From contig NC_092352.1 in assembly GCF_963676685.1 (NCBI RefSeq), positions 24,137,117-24,201,116 of the forward strand: a stretch of 64,000 bases of DNA, in the 5' to 3' direction. The notes below the pieces were generated by a model. The model did no database searches. It was not told the origin of the DNA and was given only the letters and a program-made list of their open reading frames with translations. This stretch comes from Mytilus edulis. Taxonomy: Eukaryota > Mollusca > Bivalvia > Mytilida > Mytilidae. Shown here piece by piece: positions 1 through 9,560 of the stretch. The position numbers and the translations under genes are program-made. Position 1 is the stretch's first letter, and every line of letters starts with the position of its first letter.

Positions 1-69
1 TATAATTTACTGTTTGCAAAACTATTTACTGTTCTTGATAATAACATGAATAATGATGTGTTTGTCCTA

Positions 70-310
70 GGCGGATATACCTGGCCTCACAACTTTTTGA
101 AAATTTGGTCCTCGGCGATCTTCAACTTTGTAGTTGTGATGGCTTTCAAACTATTTATATCTGAGCATAGTTTTTTTAGGACGTAGCGCGTGTCTGGCGT
201 ATAAAAATATTGTTTAACTTGTTACCTTTTGATGGCTATTATTCGTTTGTACTATATTTTCTCTTATTTATCTGTTTATTTGTTGTAACCCTGTCGTGTA
301 GTGTTGTCAT
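70..310 (+). repeat. Dispersed mussel repeat (family M3), plus-strand copy
   Basis: The segment shares an ordered set of words with 7415-7610 and, inverted, with 16285-16410 and 55536-55695: 'acaactttttg.aaatttgg', 'cttcaactttgta', 'tgtctggcgta' and a final 'ccttttgat/ataact'. No open reading frame is conserved between copies, so this is non-coding dispersed DNA. The copies have drifted considerably. Confidence 0.6.
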
Positions 311-555
311 TTTAATGTTATAATTAACACTGCCATTAAAGCAGGAAGATTGGCATGTCACAAAACCAGGTTCAACCCACCCTTTTTTCATAAAATGCCC
401 TGTACCAAGTCAGGAAAATGGCCATTGTTACATTTCGGTATTGTGTCGTAGTTCTCTTATATTTGATACGTTTCCCTCAGTTTTAGTTTGTAACCCGGAT
501 TTGAGAAGTTTATGAATTTTGAACAGCGGTATACTACTGTTGTCTTAATTTATCA
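310..555 (+). repeat. Fragments of two other dispersed repeats
   Basis: At 310-420 is a degenerate copy of the 3-prime tail repeat (AACCAGGTT, then AAATGCC.TGT.CCAAGTCAGGAA) seen behind the Penelope-like fragments at 11540-11810, 19130-19405 and 31460-31700. At 430-555 is family M5 (TTTCCCTCAGTTTTAGTTTG, then GAACAGCGGTATACTACTG), which recurs at 5786-5850 and 9400-9560. No coding content seen. Confidence 0.55.
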
Positions 556-639
556 GATTTAATGTTCGAGTATCGAACTTATTGTTATCTTTCCTACAGA
601 TATGATTTAATCCAATCTATCATATGTTCTCTGATATGA

Positions 640-815
640 TAAAATATAACTTTTCTTAAAGTATGGCATGGTTAATAAGGTCAAAAGCCTTACTGAAATC
701 TAAAAACAATACTATTTCTCAGGCATCTAAATATTTTAACCATTTATTATTTAGTTCAGTCTGCGCTGTTATATATGAATAACCTTGCCTAATTGCCTGA
801 AACCTGACTGAGCAA
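640..815 (-). pseudogene. LINE reverse transcriptase fragment (minus strand)
   Basis: Reading the minus strand from about 815 down to 650 gives QSGFR, then TAQTELNNKWLKYLDA, a stop, and LFLDFSKAFDLINHAIL. The last string is reverse transcriptase motif A of CR1/L2-type LINEs. One frameshift and one TGA break it within 60 codons. Only about 55 codons remain, so this is a decayed fragment. It is in the opposite orientation to the large LINE starting at about 1294. Confidence 0.6.
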
Positions 816-1344
816 TATGTAACATTTTTTTTTTTATTGTTTAAGGATTCATATAACTGTGTACATACATGTCAAAATATTCAGATATGGTATTTAAACA
901 ACTACTTGTTACATCCATGTACATGTGCATACTTTTTCTTATGCTTCATGCATACAACATACTGTTATTCAATTTTTGTTCTCACAATTTTTTCATATTT
1001 TTTACTTACAATTTTTTCACAGAACAGATGAAATGCTATGGGTTATTAACTTTGTATACGGCCGCTCTCAGTTTGACCAATTTCAGCCAGATGTAACATA
1101 ACTTATGGGGGTAGGAATCGAGTTATATCGTATGAGAGTTGGCCAATACTCACCAGGCAAAAACATCAAACAGACTAAATTATATTGACTTTATCTGTAT
1201 TAACTTATTTCTCGCTTGTAAAAGTGTATCGCAGGCACTGGTGTTATCAACTTTAATCTTCACGTTGACGCATCAACTAGACGTGTGCCTTAAACCCTTA
1301 GAGATGAAACATGTAGACTCAAATGTACAAAAAAAACAAGTGTA

Positions 1345-1440
1345 AATGTTAATCTTAGACTATTTATTATTTTATTTTTACTATTTGTTATTCAAATTTT
1401 GCTTATCTTAGCAGGAATAGAGGTAAATCCAGGTCCCAGT
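1345..1440 (+). other. Hydrophobic leader plus 2A-like NPGP peptide
   Basis: Frame 1 encodes a strongly hydrophobic stretch (LRLFIILFLLFVIQILLILA) followed directly by GIEVNPGP, then an acidic serine-rich spacer before the endonuclease. The consensus 2A motif is D-(V/I)-E-x-N-P-G-P, at which the ribosome skips the G-P bond. Here the first Asp is replaced by Gly; E, N, P, G and P are present. 2A-like sequences at this position are documented in non-LTR elements of sea urchins and other invertebrates, some of which also act as signal peptides. Activity of this variant is unknown. There is no ATG in frame close upstream (nearest in-frame stop at 1291), so the initiation codon is not visible. Confidence 0.7.
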
Positions 1441-2531
1441 GACGATATCGATTCTTCTCAAAGTTCAATTAACTCAACTGAAATGTCGGATTTCGGTGAA
1501 CTTTTTTCAAATTCAGTCTCAATTTTTCACTTAAACGTACAAAGTCTAGCCCCGAAAATAGATCTGATTCAAGCTGAATATTCTGATTTCGACATTTTAG
1601 CGTTTAGTGAAACCTGGTTAAACAATAATCATACAGACGAATCAATTGAAATCCTAAATTACCAACACCCCTTCCGTCGTGACAGAGGTCCTCACAAGGT
1701 TGGAGGGGGGATAATTGTTTATGTAAAAAATGATATACATGCTCAACGTCGAATTGACCTCGAAAGCGAAAGCTTGGAAGCAATATGGTTAGAAATTAAA
1801 TTTAAAGATAAAAAGGCTTTGCTCGGAACCTTTTATATACCTCCCAACAGTGGACCAGATATCTGGGAAAAAATTGAATATTCTCTTGAGATGGCGTCTA
1901 ATGATAATACTATTAATTACGTAATGGTCACAGGCGATTTTAACGATAACCAACTACCCCTGTTAATTCAAAAATTACACCTTTGTTAAGCCAATTTAGT
2001 CTTACTCAATTGATAGATGAACCTACTCATTTTACTGAATCGTCGTCGTCATTGTTAGACCTTTTTATAACAAACGATGCTCACATAATAACTTACTGTG
2101 GAGTCGGGCCACCTTTATTAGACCAAATACGCTTTCACTGCCCCATAATTAGTCTTTTGAACTTTCCAAAATGTCGTCAAAAAACTTTTAAGCGGAAAAT
2201 TTGGCTATATGATCGAGGAGATTATGACAGATATCGTAATATTTTATCTGAAAAAAAATGGGATTCCGTAATAAACTTAAATAACGTTGAACAATTTACA
2301 ACCGAAATAACAAAAACTATCATAGAAGCTGCTGAAAAATGTATTCCAAATAAAATAATAACTGTTCGTAAAAATGAACTTCCATGGCTAACAAATGATG
2401 TTAAAAAAAATAGAATCCACAGAAAGGCTAAAAAATATAATAACCCATCGGATTGGTCAAAGTTTAAGAAAATACGAAATGAAGTTACCAGTTTAATAAG
2501 AAAATCAAAGGAAGATTATAACAACAATTGA
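1399..2531 (+). pseudogene. LINE ORF2 N-terminal part: APE-type endonuclease and linker
   Basis: 1399-1989 carries the endonuclease signature: FHLNVQSL, the catalytic-type SETWL, GGGIIVYVKN, YIPPNSG and TGDFND. The frame then shifts. 1983-2531 continues with QLIDEPTHF, LLDLFITN and DQIRFHCPI (the final catalytic His block), followed by the basic linker (ELPWLTNDVKKN, KAKKYNNPSDW). The shift lies just after GDFN, between about 1950 and 1985. The stop TGA at 2529-2531 separates this part from the reverse transcriptase, which resumes in the same frame at 2532. Catalytic blocks are recognisable but cannot be made as one protein. Confidence 0.75.
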
Positions 2532-2543
2532 ATTAAAAAAATC

Positions 2544-3076
2544 ATGAACAGTAGCCCGTCCACTACTAATTGGTGGAAAACGGTTAAACAAATATCCGGA
2601 TTAAAAGCAAACGACGCAAGTGTACCTCCATTAATGGTTAATAACATCTTAATATTTGATGAAATCGAAAAGGCAAATGAATTTAATCGATTTTTTTCTT
2701 CCCAGTCAAATATTGATGATTCAAGTGCTATGTTACCTGAAGAACTTAAAACTATTAGTGATGACATTGGTTATATAGAACTTACTGTTACTGAAGTTGA
2801 AGATATATTGAAAATTGTTAATCCCACAAAAGCTTCTGGCCCAACCCTAATAAGTCCCAAATTGTTAAAAGAAGCATCTTCTGTTTTGAAGTATCCACTA
2901 TGTAAGCTATTTAACTTCTCGTTAAGTACGTCTACTTTTCCAGATCAATGGAAAAGAGCAAATGTTACTCCAGTTTATAAAAATAATAAACCGAATGACG
3001 TTAAAAACTATAGACCTATTTCCTTGTTGAGTGTAATTTCAAAGTGTATGGAACGATGTGTATATAAACACGTTTA
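2544..3076 (+). pseudogene. LINE reverse transcriptase, fingers region
   Basis: This is an open stretch in the same frame as 1983-2531. It contains NWWKTVKQISG (end of the linker), NPTKASGP (RT motif 0/1 type), PDQWKRANVTPVYKNNKP and DVKNYRPISLLSVISKCMER (motif 2 region). It ends in VYKHV followed by a stop that comes from the inserted DNA transposon. Removing 3077-4701 and one TTTA copy places VYKHV directly in frame with the palm region on the far side, which proves the two halves were once continuous. Confidence 0.75.
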
Positions 3077-4701
3077 ACGTTGTGCACGATGTTCCTACAA
3101 CACGACGTTTAACTAAAAATGCGGCGTCAAAGAGGGTTTTTGACTTTGATTAATTGATTAATAAGTTTTATTTGGGTTTTTTTATATGTTGTTGGTTGAT
3201 TCTGTTTCTGTTCTTTTTGTGATATCATTTTATCATAAATGACTTCAAGTTGTGGAAATCGATTTAATGTTTACCTTATAATCCCGGGTGTTATTAATTC
3301 AATGAAACAGTTTTCGTCTCTGTTTTGGATTTGTCTTTCAATTACCTCAATTTCATGCACAAATTAATATTGACGAAAAGTTCCGGCTTCGCTAGTACAT
3401 GTAGTGCAGGAATTACTGTCAGTTATAACATGAATAGCAGGACAAATTGCGAAGTAAAACATTCCATGGACTTGTATTAAGTCTTTTAATATAATTGGTG
3501 AATGCACCTTACTGAAGTGACGACTTTAAATGATCTATTTCGTAGTCCTTCCGCAACATAAATTAAAATTCGCATTTTACATTTAGAGGATTGTCTTTGC
3601 AAAAGTTGAACGAAGTTCATGTAATGAGATTTAATTTCCCTTTTCTCGATTCTTTTAAATAAATCGATAAAAGCTATAAACGATCAATAAAAATTGCAAA
3701 ATTTAACCTGTGTCGAATCTATTTTCCGGACAGAGTCTATACATGTAGCAACATTCTTTTTTTTTCGGCAGCCATCAACATCTTTTTCCAAATTTCACCA
3801 AACGATTTGTTTTAATTATCATGAACATTTAATTGAAACTTTAGGACATGTTACGTAGGAAATTAGCGTTTTTCGGATTTTTCGACGTTTTTAAACGTTT
3901 GGACAAAATGGCTACCGTTTTGTAATGTGTTGAAAAAAATTATTCCTTTAAGACCCAAATATGTAGTTAATAAGAAAAGAATTTCGGCATTTTGTACTTT
4001 TCGTGTATTTAACTTTTGTTTTGATCAATTATAAATAACTTATTGAAATATCAGTTAAAAAATACGCGTTAACTGCTTTGAAAAATGAAATATCAACTTG
4101 GACAAAATGGCTACCGCTTGAAAAACGACTGTGTAGAGAAGATTTTATAAAATCTGCAATATTTGAACTCACGAACAATGAGGCAAATATTTGTACTTTT
4201 GGTAGATGTTATTATTGTCTTATTCTTTTTATTCGTTTTCCGCTATATCTACTTATAAAATTCACTTTCAGTCGTTAAGTTACCGAAAAACGTGGGCAGT
4301 TTTCTTATTCCAGATTAATATTCTGCCACCGAGTTAAATGAAATTTGGCAAAATAACGGCTTTTACGCCACAAAGAACCGACACATGCCGTTGTTCCTGC
4401 CAAGTTTTCGGAAGATCAGAGAATAAGAAATATGATCACTATACATAAGAGTCAAAACAGTTTTTCATAAATGTAACGTTGGACATCCGTTTTTTTTCAC
4501 ATAGCTTTGTTATTTTAATCCTCAAATATACTAGATATTACTTAGTATACGATCAAGAGCTATAAAAACATAATTTAAAACATATTGAATTTGTTTTAAT
4601 AGTGGTTCGTGTTTGCTAACATTTTTATTTTGTTTTGCGGAGGAAATTTCAAAGATTGTGTTACAAATCCTAGGGGTTGTAGGAACAGCGTGCGTAACGT
4701 T
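3077..4701 (+). mobile_element. Non-autonomous TIR DNA transposon, 1,625 bp, TTTA duplication
   Basis: The left end reads ACGTTGTGCACGATGTTCC and the reverse complement of the right end reads AACGTTACGCACGCTGTTCC. Over about 26 bp (to CTACAAC) the arms differ at three positions. The host sequence TTTA is present at 3073-3076 and again at 4702-4705, and deleting the element plus one TTTA restores the LINE frame. The interior is AT-rich with no convincing transposase; the longest open stretch (4078-4278) has no recognisable domain. A related end (CATCGTGCGTAACGTC) occurs alone at about 11413-11432. Superfamily not assigned; a 4-bp duplication is uncommon. Exact ends are uncertain by 1-2 bp because of the T-run. 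Confidence 0.75.
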
Positions 4702-5725
4702 TTTACAATCACCTTATGCGTAATAATATTTTAACGAAAAATCAATCAGGCTTTACACGGGGGGGATTCAGCGGTTAATCAATTAATTAACGTTTCAAAT
4801 GATTTTGGGAAGGCTTTAGATAGCGGTAAAGAAATAAGGGTAGTATTCTGTGATATAAGTAAAGCGTTTGATCGAGTCTGGCATAAGGGACTGCTATTTA
4901 AACTTCAACAAGCGGGTATATCAGGTTCTTTACTAAGGTGGTTTGAAAATTATCTTACAAATAGAGTCCAGCGGGTGGTTATTAACGGTTCATGTTCCGA
5001 ATGGTTACCTGTAAATGCAGGCGTCCCACAAGGGTCCATTCTAGGCCCTCTCCTTTTTTTGATATTTATAAATGATATTGTAGAAGACATTCAAGCTCAA
5101 ATTAAGCTATTCGCAGATGACACTTCATTATATATTATGGTTGACAATCCAACAGAAACAGGTACAATTTTAAATGACGATCTAGATAAGATTTATAATT
5201 GGTAAAAAAAAAATGGCTTGTGAATTTTAATGCCCAAAAAACTAAAAGTATGATAATTTCAAAAAAAAGTAAATAGACCCTTTCATCCTCCATTAAATAT
5301 GAATACCCAAGAGACACGAACATCTAGGTGTCTTTTTTTCTAACAACGGATCCTGGAACGACCATATTGAATATATAGTTTCTAAATCTTACAAAAGAAT
5401 AAATATAATGAGAAAAATGAAAAATGTTCTTGATAGATTTTCACTTGAAAAAGTTTACATATCATTTGTTCGCCCAATTCTTGAATATGCCGATGTCGTT
5501 TGGGACTCCCAAAATCAGAATTTGATTGCTAAACTTGAAAATATTCAGCTTGACGCAGCGCGTATCGTCACGGGGGGTACTAAACTTACTAGTATAAACA
5601 ATTGATATGTTGAAACTCGATGGGAAAAATTATCTGAAAGACGACGCAATCATAGACTAATTCATTATCACAAAATTTTGAATAATAAAACTCCAGAGTA
5701 TTTGAGAGACTTCGGCTTGTTTAAA
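4702..5725 (+). pseudogene. LINE reverse transcriptase palm and C-terminal region
   Basis: Immediately after the insertion the LINE frame resumes with MRNNILTKNQSGF, then VFCDISKAFDRVWHKGL (motif A), LLRWFENYLTNRVQRVV, NAGVPQGSILGPLLFLIFIN (motif B) and LFADDTSLY (motif C, both aspartates kept). After NW at 5204 an A-run shifts the frame. WLVNFNAQKTKSMIIS follows in another frame to about 5273. 5330-5602 holds WNDHIEYIVSKSYKRI and FVRPILEYADVVWD. After a TGA, WEKLSERRRNHRLIHYHK follows to about 5725. The catalytic core is intact by eye but the polypeptide is broken at least three times. Confidence 0.75.
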
Positions 5726-5785
5726 TGATTTTCATCTTAGTTTTCATTGGTGCTTACTTGTTAATAACTTGATTAAAAAGTTCAA

Positions 5786-5850
5786 ATTTAGTTTTTTGTC
5801 CATGGATTTATGAGTTTGAACAGCGGTATACTACTGTTGCCTTTATTATT
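5786..5850 (+). repeat. Dispersed repeat family M5, short copy
   Basis: GTTTTTTGTCCATGGATTTA followed by GAACAGCGGTATACTACTG matches 9505-9555 almost exactly and 500-545 with changes. Non-coding. Confidence 0.6.
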
Positions 5851-5984
5851 CATACCATTGTCGACAGTAATATCAATATCGTCTTCCATTTCAACACTAT
5901 GAAATGGTGTTGACGTAAGTCTACACAAAAGGCATCTTCATTAAATTTTTTGAAATTCCTTTACTTTATTTCAATATGATTTTC

Positions 5985-6620
5985 TTTCTTTACCTTTAAA
6001 TTGATTTTTCTATTTAAGCATACAGAGTAGTGGTCAATTAAATTATATAAAGGAACATGACAACGAGCAATATTTTCAGGATTAGTAGTGTAATATGATC
6101 AATAAGAGTTTCTGATTTTTTCACACATACGTGTTGCAGTACAATTTTGTTGTTGAAGCAGAAAATGGTTTATGAAATTCATCCATTTTTTATTTTCAAC
6201 TTTTATCAAGTCAATATTAAAGTCCTCCATTAAAAAATGATCTCTTTGTTTTCTGAAAAAGCCGTTTTAAATTCCTCCTTAAAAACATCTGTACAGGACT
6301 GAGGGGAATTTAGTGGTCTATAAACAGTACAAATGAAGAAAGGTTTAGATTTAGGAAATTCTATCTCTAACCATCAGATCTTTTTTTTAACTGCAATAGA
6401 ATCTTTGACATAGACCATTAGCATCCTTACTCTGACGATCTTTTCTGAAATTATGTATCCTGGCACTTTACATTGTTCATTGTTAATATCAGGTTTTAAT
6501 ATTCCAACTAATCCAAATAAATCTAAATATCTTTTGTTTATAGTAATCATATTCTTAAACTCGTCAAATTTATATAAAATACAGCATTAAAACCTTTACA
6601 TTTTAGATTAAGACAGGGTT
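5985..6620 (-). pseudogene. LINE endonuclease remnant (minus strand)
   Basis: Reading down from about 6620, the minus strand gives DLFGLVGILKPDINNEQC, SRKDRQSKDANG, MVYVKDSIAVKK, WLEIEFPKSKPFFICTVYRP, MEDFNIDLIKVENKKWMNF and NIARCHVPLYNLIDHYSVC. These are the ordered blocks of a CR1/L2-type APE endonuclease: VYVKDS, the Y-R-P loop, (G)DFN and a final DH. The reading frame changes near 6365, 6250 and 6120. The glycine of GDFN is Glu here. It is a different element from the plus-strand LINE that stops at 5725, with the opposite orientation and different sequence. The two truncation points are only about 260 bp apart. Confidence 0.65.
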
Positions 6621-6839
6621 TTTTTTATTATAAGTTTGCTTCTGTCACTTTTAGGTTTTGATCTAAAGCTATTAGTGCATATACCATTTCTTTTTTAGGA
6701 CAATTTTTCTCGAATTTTTGTTTTTAAAAATCTCAGTTTAAGACATAGATTATTTAGTGCATATACATTTTGATGTATTACAATTTACACATAAATTGAG
6801 AAGTATATCGATATTGTTATGAAGAAATAATGATTTTAC

Positions 6840-7345
6840 TATGATTTGAGAATTTGTCTACAAATTGAAATACATCAGTTTTATCCTAAAATGTGTGGCA
6901 GTCGTTATAATGATGACCATGAAAGTCACAATTAAAGCAGATACCATTGAATGCATTTACAATGCTTTGTCTTTTACCATGCTGTTCATTATTTTCATTG
7001 TTGGACTGAGAACGGTTTGTGCGAATGTAGATGTTTACAACCCAGTTAAAGTTTCTAAGTAGCTGAATTGTAACCTGGTTAGTAAGGTGTATGCCATCAT
7101 GGTGTTAGTAGATAGAAACACAAGCGCCACCTCTGGAAACAAATACATCAGTGTGTTTGATGATTTTAAAGTTAATATGTTCTGTAGAAATCCTATGTAA
7201 AATAGTATTATAAAAATCTGTATTAGCATACGGCAATGTCTATGCAGCTTTTATCATAAACTCATAATTCTCTATGAAGACTTCTGGTTGTATTTTGGAC
7301 GAGGCATCATTTCCACCAACAACTAAATTGTACTTGTATAATGTC
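6840..7345 (-). pseudogene. LINE ORF1 remnant: SGNH-type esterase end plus CCHC zinc knuckle
   Basis: On the minus strand, 7345 downward reads NLVVGGNDASSKIQPE and VFIENYEFMIKAA. Then, in a broken frame, comes SRGGACVS, then DGIHLTNQVTIQLLRNFN, then, near 6960-6890, NGICFNCDFHGHHYNDC. GGND and D-x-x-H are the conserved blocks of the SGNH hydrolase (esterase) domain found in ORF1 of many CR1/L2 LINEs. C-x2-C-x4-H-x4-C is a retroviral-type zinc knuckle. ORF1 proteins bind element RNA. It lies directly upstream of the endonuclease remnant at 5985-6620 on the same strand, the normal LINE order, so both belong to one decayed copy. Confidence 0.6.
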
Positions 7346-7414
7346 GTAAATTAGACTTTCTAATTTCTTGTTTACAAAACTTTGAATTTTTCGAAAAACT
7401 AAAGATTTTCTTAT

Positions 7415-7610
7415 CCCAGGCATATATTGATTACCTTAGCCGTATTTGGCACAACTTTTTGGAAATTTGGATCCTCAATGCTCTTCAACTTTGTACTTGT
7501 TTGGCATTATAAATATTTTTATATGACCGTCACTGATGAGTGTTATGTAGACGAAACGTGCGTCTGGCGTACTCAATTATAATCCTGGTACCTTTTATAA
7601 CTATTCTTCT
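7415..7610 (+). repeat. Dispersed mussel repeat (family M3), best plus copy
   Basis: Contains GGCACAACTTTTTGGAAATT, TGCTCTTCAACTTTGTAC, GTGTTATGTAGACGAAACG, TGCGTCTGGCGTA and CCTGGTACCTTTTATAACTA. The inverted copies at 16285-16410 and 55536-55695 carry the same words in reverse complement. No coding potential. Confidence 0.7.
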
Positions 7611-7779
7611 GTTAAAATTCGGACTGTTGCTCCTCTATTTGTTAGTATGTCAACATCATTTCGAATTTTTCTTGCATCAATTACTTAAATAATTGAACTT
7701 CCTATTATTAACGTCTTATCTTTCCTATCGTCTGGGAATTTTTGAAAGTTTTTTCTTTTTGTATGATATTGATCTAATG

Positions 7780-8910
7780 ATTTTGTCGGCATTCCTATGG
7801 GAACGAACTGCGCGTCTCTCCTTGCCGACCTCTTATTATTTTCATATGTATCAGAGCTCCTTCAGACACTTGTCAAAAACAAGAAGATCAAAAAGCCAGA
7901 TTATTTAATTTTACTTTCAGATAAATTGATGAATGTTTTTTCCAGAAACAATCCGAACTTTTCTGATTGGGTTCCATTTATATCCCCCAGAACTAGAAAT
8001 TAAAGAAACTACTGCCTCATTTTTAGACTTATATCTTGAATTTAACATACACAGTCATCTCAGTACCAGAATCTATGACAAACGAGACGATTTTAATTTT
8101 GAAATTATAAATCCCCCCCTTTTGTGTCAATATACCAACTTCACCTGCATATGGGATATACATTTCCCAACTTATTCGATATTGAAGAGCTTTGTAAAAC
8201 GTCACCAGTCTCTTAGCAGAAAGTTGATGAACCAGGGGTATGTCAAAGAACGTCGACCTTTTTCTAAAAAAAGTTAATCGGAAGGTAGGTACCAAGACCT
8301 TGTTGATAAATATTCCGTATCAACTTCACAAATAATACATGATGGTCTTGATGTATAGATTCTGCGTACTGACATTGTTTATCATCTTAAAAACGTGTTA
8401 TATTATTGTTCTATTATTAATATTACTCTTACTGTTTAGATTATTTTCTGTAATATCCATTTGACGTGGCTATGTACTTATACATCCCGTCAAAGAGTTT
8501 GTATTATCTTTTATTTTTGCTGGTGTGTTTTGTATATGCGACTTTTGTGTTTCTTTGGTTTTAATAACGTGACTATGTACTTTAAAAGATCCCGTAATAA
8601 CGTTATTGTTCTAATATATGTCATTATGTTATAGTTCTATTATTAACTGGAAAATTTTGTTAAAAATAACGACAAAATCATTGTAATCGCGTAGTGAAAA
8701 TAACCATTTAAAATTCTTAGAATTTTTGACAATTTTAAATCTCGGTCTATTTCTGAAATTAATTCTAACTTACTTTTCATTTTTTAACCCATACATGTAT
8801 GCCTACATTCCCCATGTGAAATTATAAAATTGTATTGTATAAACATTGAACAGCAAAATTTCCTCTTATGGGACGTATACATTTTCTGACGGCAGAAACG
8901 CATGACGTTG
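7780..8910 (+). mobile_element. Penelope-like retroelement fragment (copy a)
   Basis: 7785-8275 encodes, in shifting frames, GIPMGTNCASLLADLLLFSY, FISPRTRN, LDLYLEFNIHSHLSTRIYDK, RDDFNFEIINPP, and further on a serine-rich tail. The MGTNCAPLLADLFLYSY block, the later Y-I-D-D position (here lost: KLMNV) and the LDL...YDKRDDF block match the reverse transcriptase of Penelope-like elements, which are telomerase-related RTs, as I recall them. 8300-8910 is a 3-prime region shared with 31870-32400 (for example CTCGGTCTATTTCTGAAATT, and ATAACGTGACTNTGTACTTT followed by AAAAGATCCCGT). Several frame breaks; inactive. Confidence 0.6.
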
Positions 8911-9399
8911 CGTTGATGTTGGTACCAATTCCATTTTTGCGATAGTTTAGCATAAAAATAAATACATAGACTATTCAGTTCGATAACAATATAATGATTT
9001 CTGATTGAATTCGTTACATTAGACTTGAAATTAAAGAAAAAAAGGAACCAGCATTTAAGATACCAGGAATTATAACACTTAATTTTTACGCAAAAAGTTC
9101 TGTCCAACGATTCTTTTTGTGTGTGAAAGGGAAGAATTCCGTTTGTTTCATACGGTATTTTTTCTCCGATCATTGTAAAACTTAACAAGAATATTGCTAT
9201 TGTTATAGTTATTCGCGTGCTAAAGCAAAATCAATATCCATGAAACCGTTATCCGGAAAATGTTATTTTGTAAACGATCTGAAAATGTCCTAGCATATGC
9301 AAGGTAAGTATATTTCGGGTTTGCGCATTTATACCGTGAAATTGAAAAAGCTGAGTGGAAAAATATTTATTATATTTTGAAAGTCTTTTCACTTTTCTC
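8911..9399. other. No gene seen; part is Penelope-like 3-prime sequence
   Basis: A 134-codon minus-strand open stretch (8784-9188) overlaps sequence shared with the 3-prime region of the Penelope-like copy at 31460-32400, so it is not treated as a gene. The remainder is AT-rich with no repeat or coding signal I could identify. Confidence 0.5.
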
Positions 9400-9560
9400 C
9401 TGGTTCATGTTGTGTCGTTCTCCTGGTTCATGTTGTGTCGTTGTTTTCCTCTTATATTTATGCGTTTCCCTCAGTTTTAGTTTGTTACCCCGATTTTGTT
9501 TTTTGTCCATGGATTTATGAGTTTGAACAGCGGTATACTACTGTTGCCTTTATTCATGAA
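9400..9560 (+). repeat. Dispersed repeat family M5 with a 23-bp tandem start
   Basis: TTCTCCTGGTTCATGTTGTG occurs twice in a row (about 9396 and 9419), followed by CTCTTATATTTATGCGTTTC, CCTCAGTTTTAGTTTG and GAACAGCGGTATACTACTG. It matches 430-555 and 5786-5850. Non-coding. Confidence 0.6.

Larger units (their letters stand above)
1294..5725 (+). mobile_element. CR1/L2-like LINE with 2A-like leader, split by a DNA transposon
   Basis: The visible order is: hydrophobic leader and NPGP peptide (1345-1440), apurinic-type endonuclease (1500-2160), linker (2160-2540), reverse transcriptase fingers (2544-3076), foreign insertion (3077-4701), reverse transcriptase palm with FADD (4702-5205), and C-terminal thumb-type region (5214-5725). 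This is the single long ORF2 of CR1/L2-clade non-LTR retrotransposons, whose product nicks target DNA and reverse-transcribes the element RNA at the nick. Lesions seen: a frameshift near 1965-1985, TGA at 2529-2531, a frameshift in the A-run at 5205-5215, TAG near 5274 with frame loss to about 5320, and TGA at 5603-5605. The copy ends abruptly at about 5725, where the family normally continues. It is not autonomous. The 5-prime start is uncertain; an in-frame TAA lies at 1291-1293. Confidence 0.8.

Noticed and set aside
1-20. Ion-channel part of a P2X receptor for the ballast gene
   Set aside because: No P2X ectodomain or membrane segments are encoded upstream of 30654 on the minus strand; the call is limited to the ballast domain.
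837-1345. Overlapping plus-strand open frames before the large LINE
   Set aside because: Low-complexity Phe/Tyr/Ile-rich translations, no motif; probably untranslated LINE 5-prime region or AT-rich chance frames.
8784-9188. 134-codon minus-strand open frame
   Set aside because: It overlaps non-coding sequence shared with the 3-prime region of the Penelope-like copy at 31460-32400, and the peptide has no recognisable motif.
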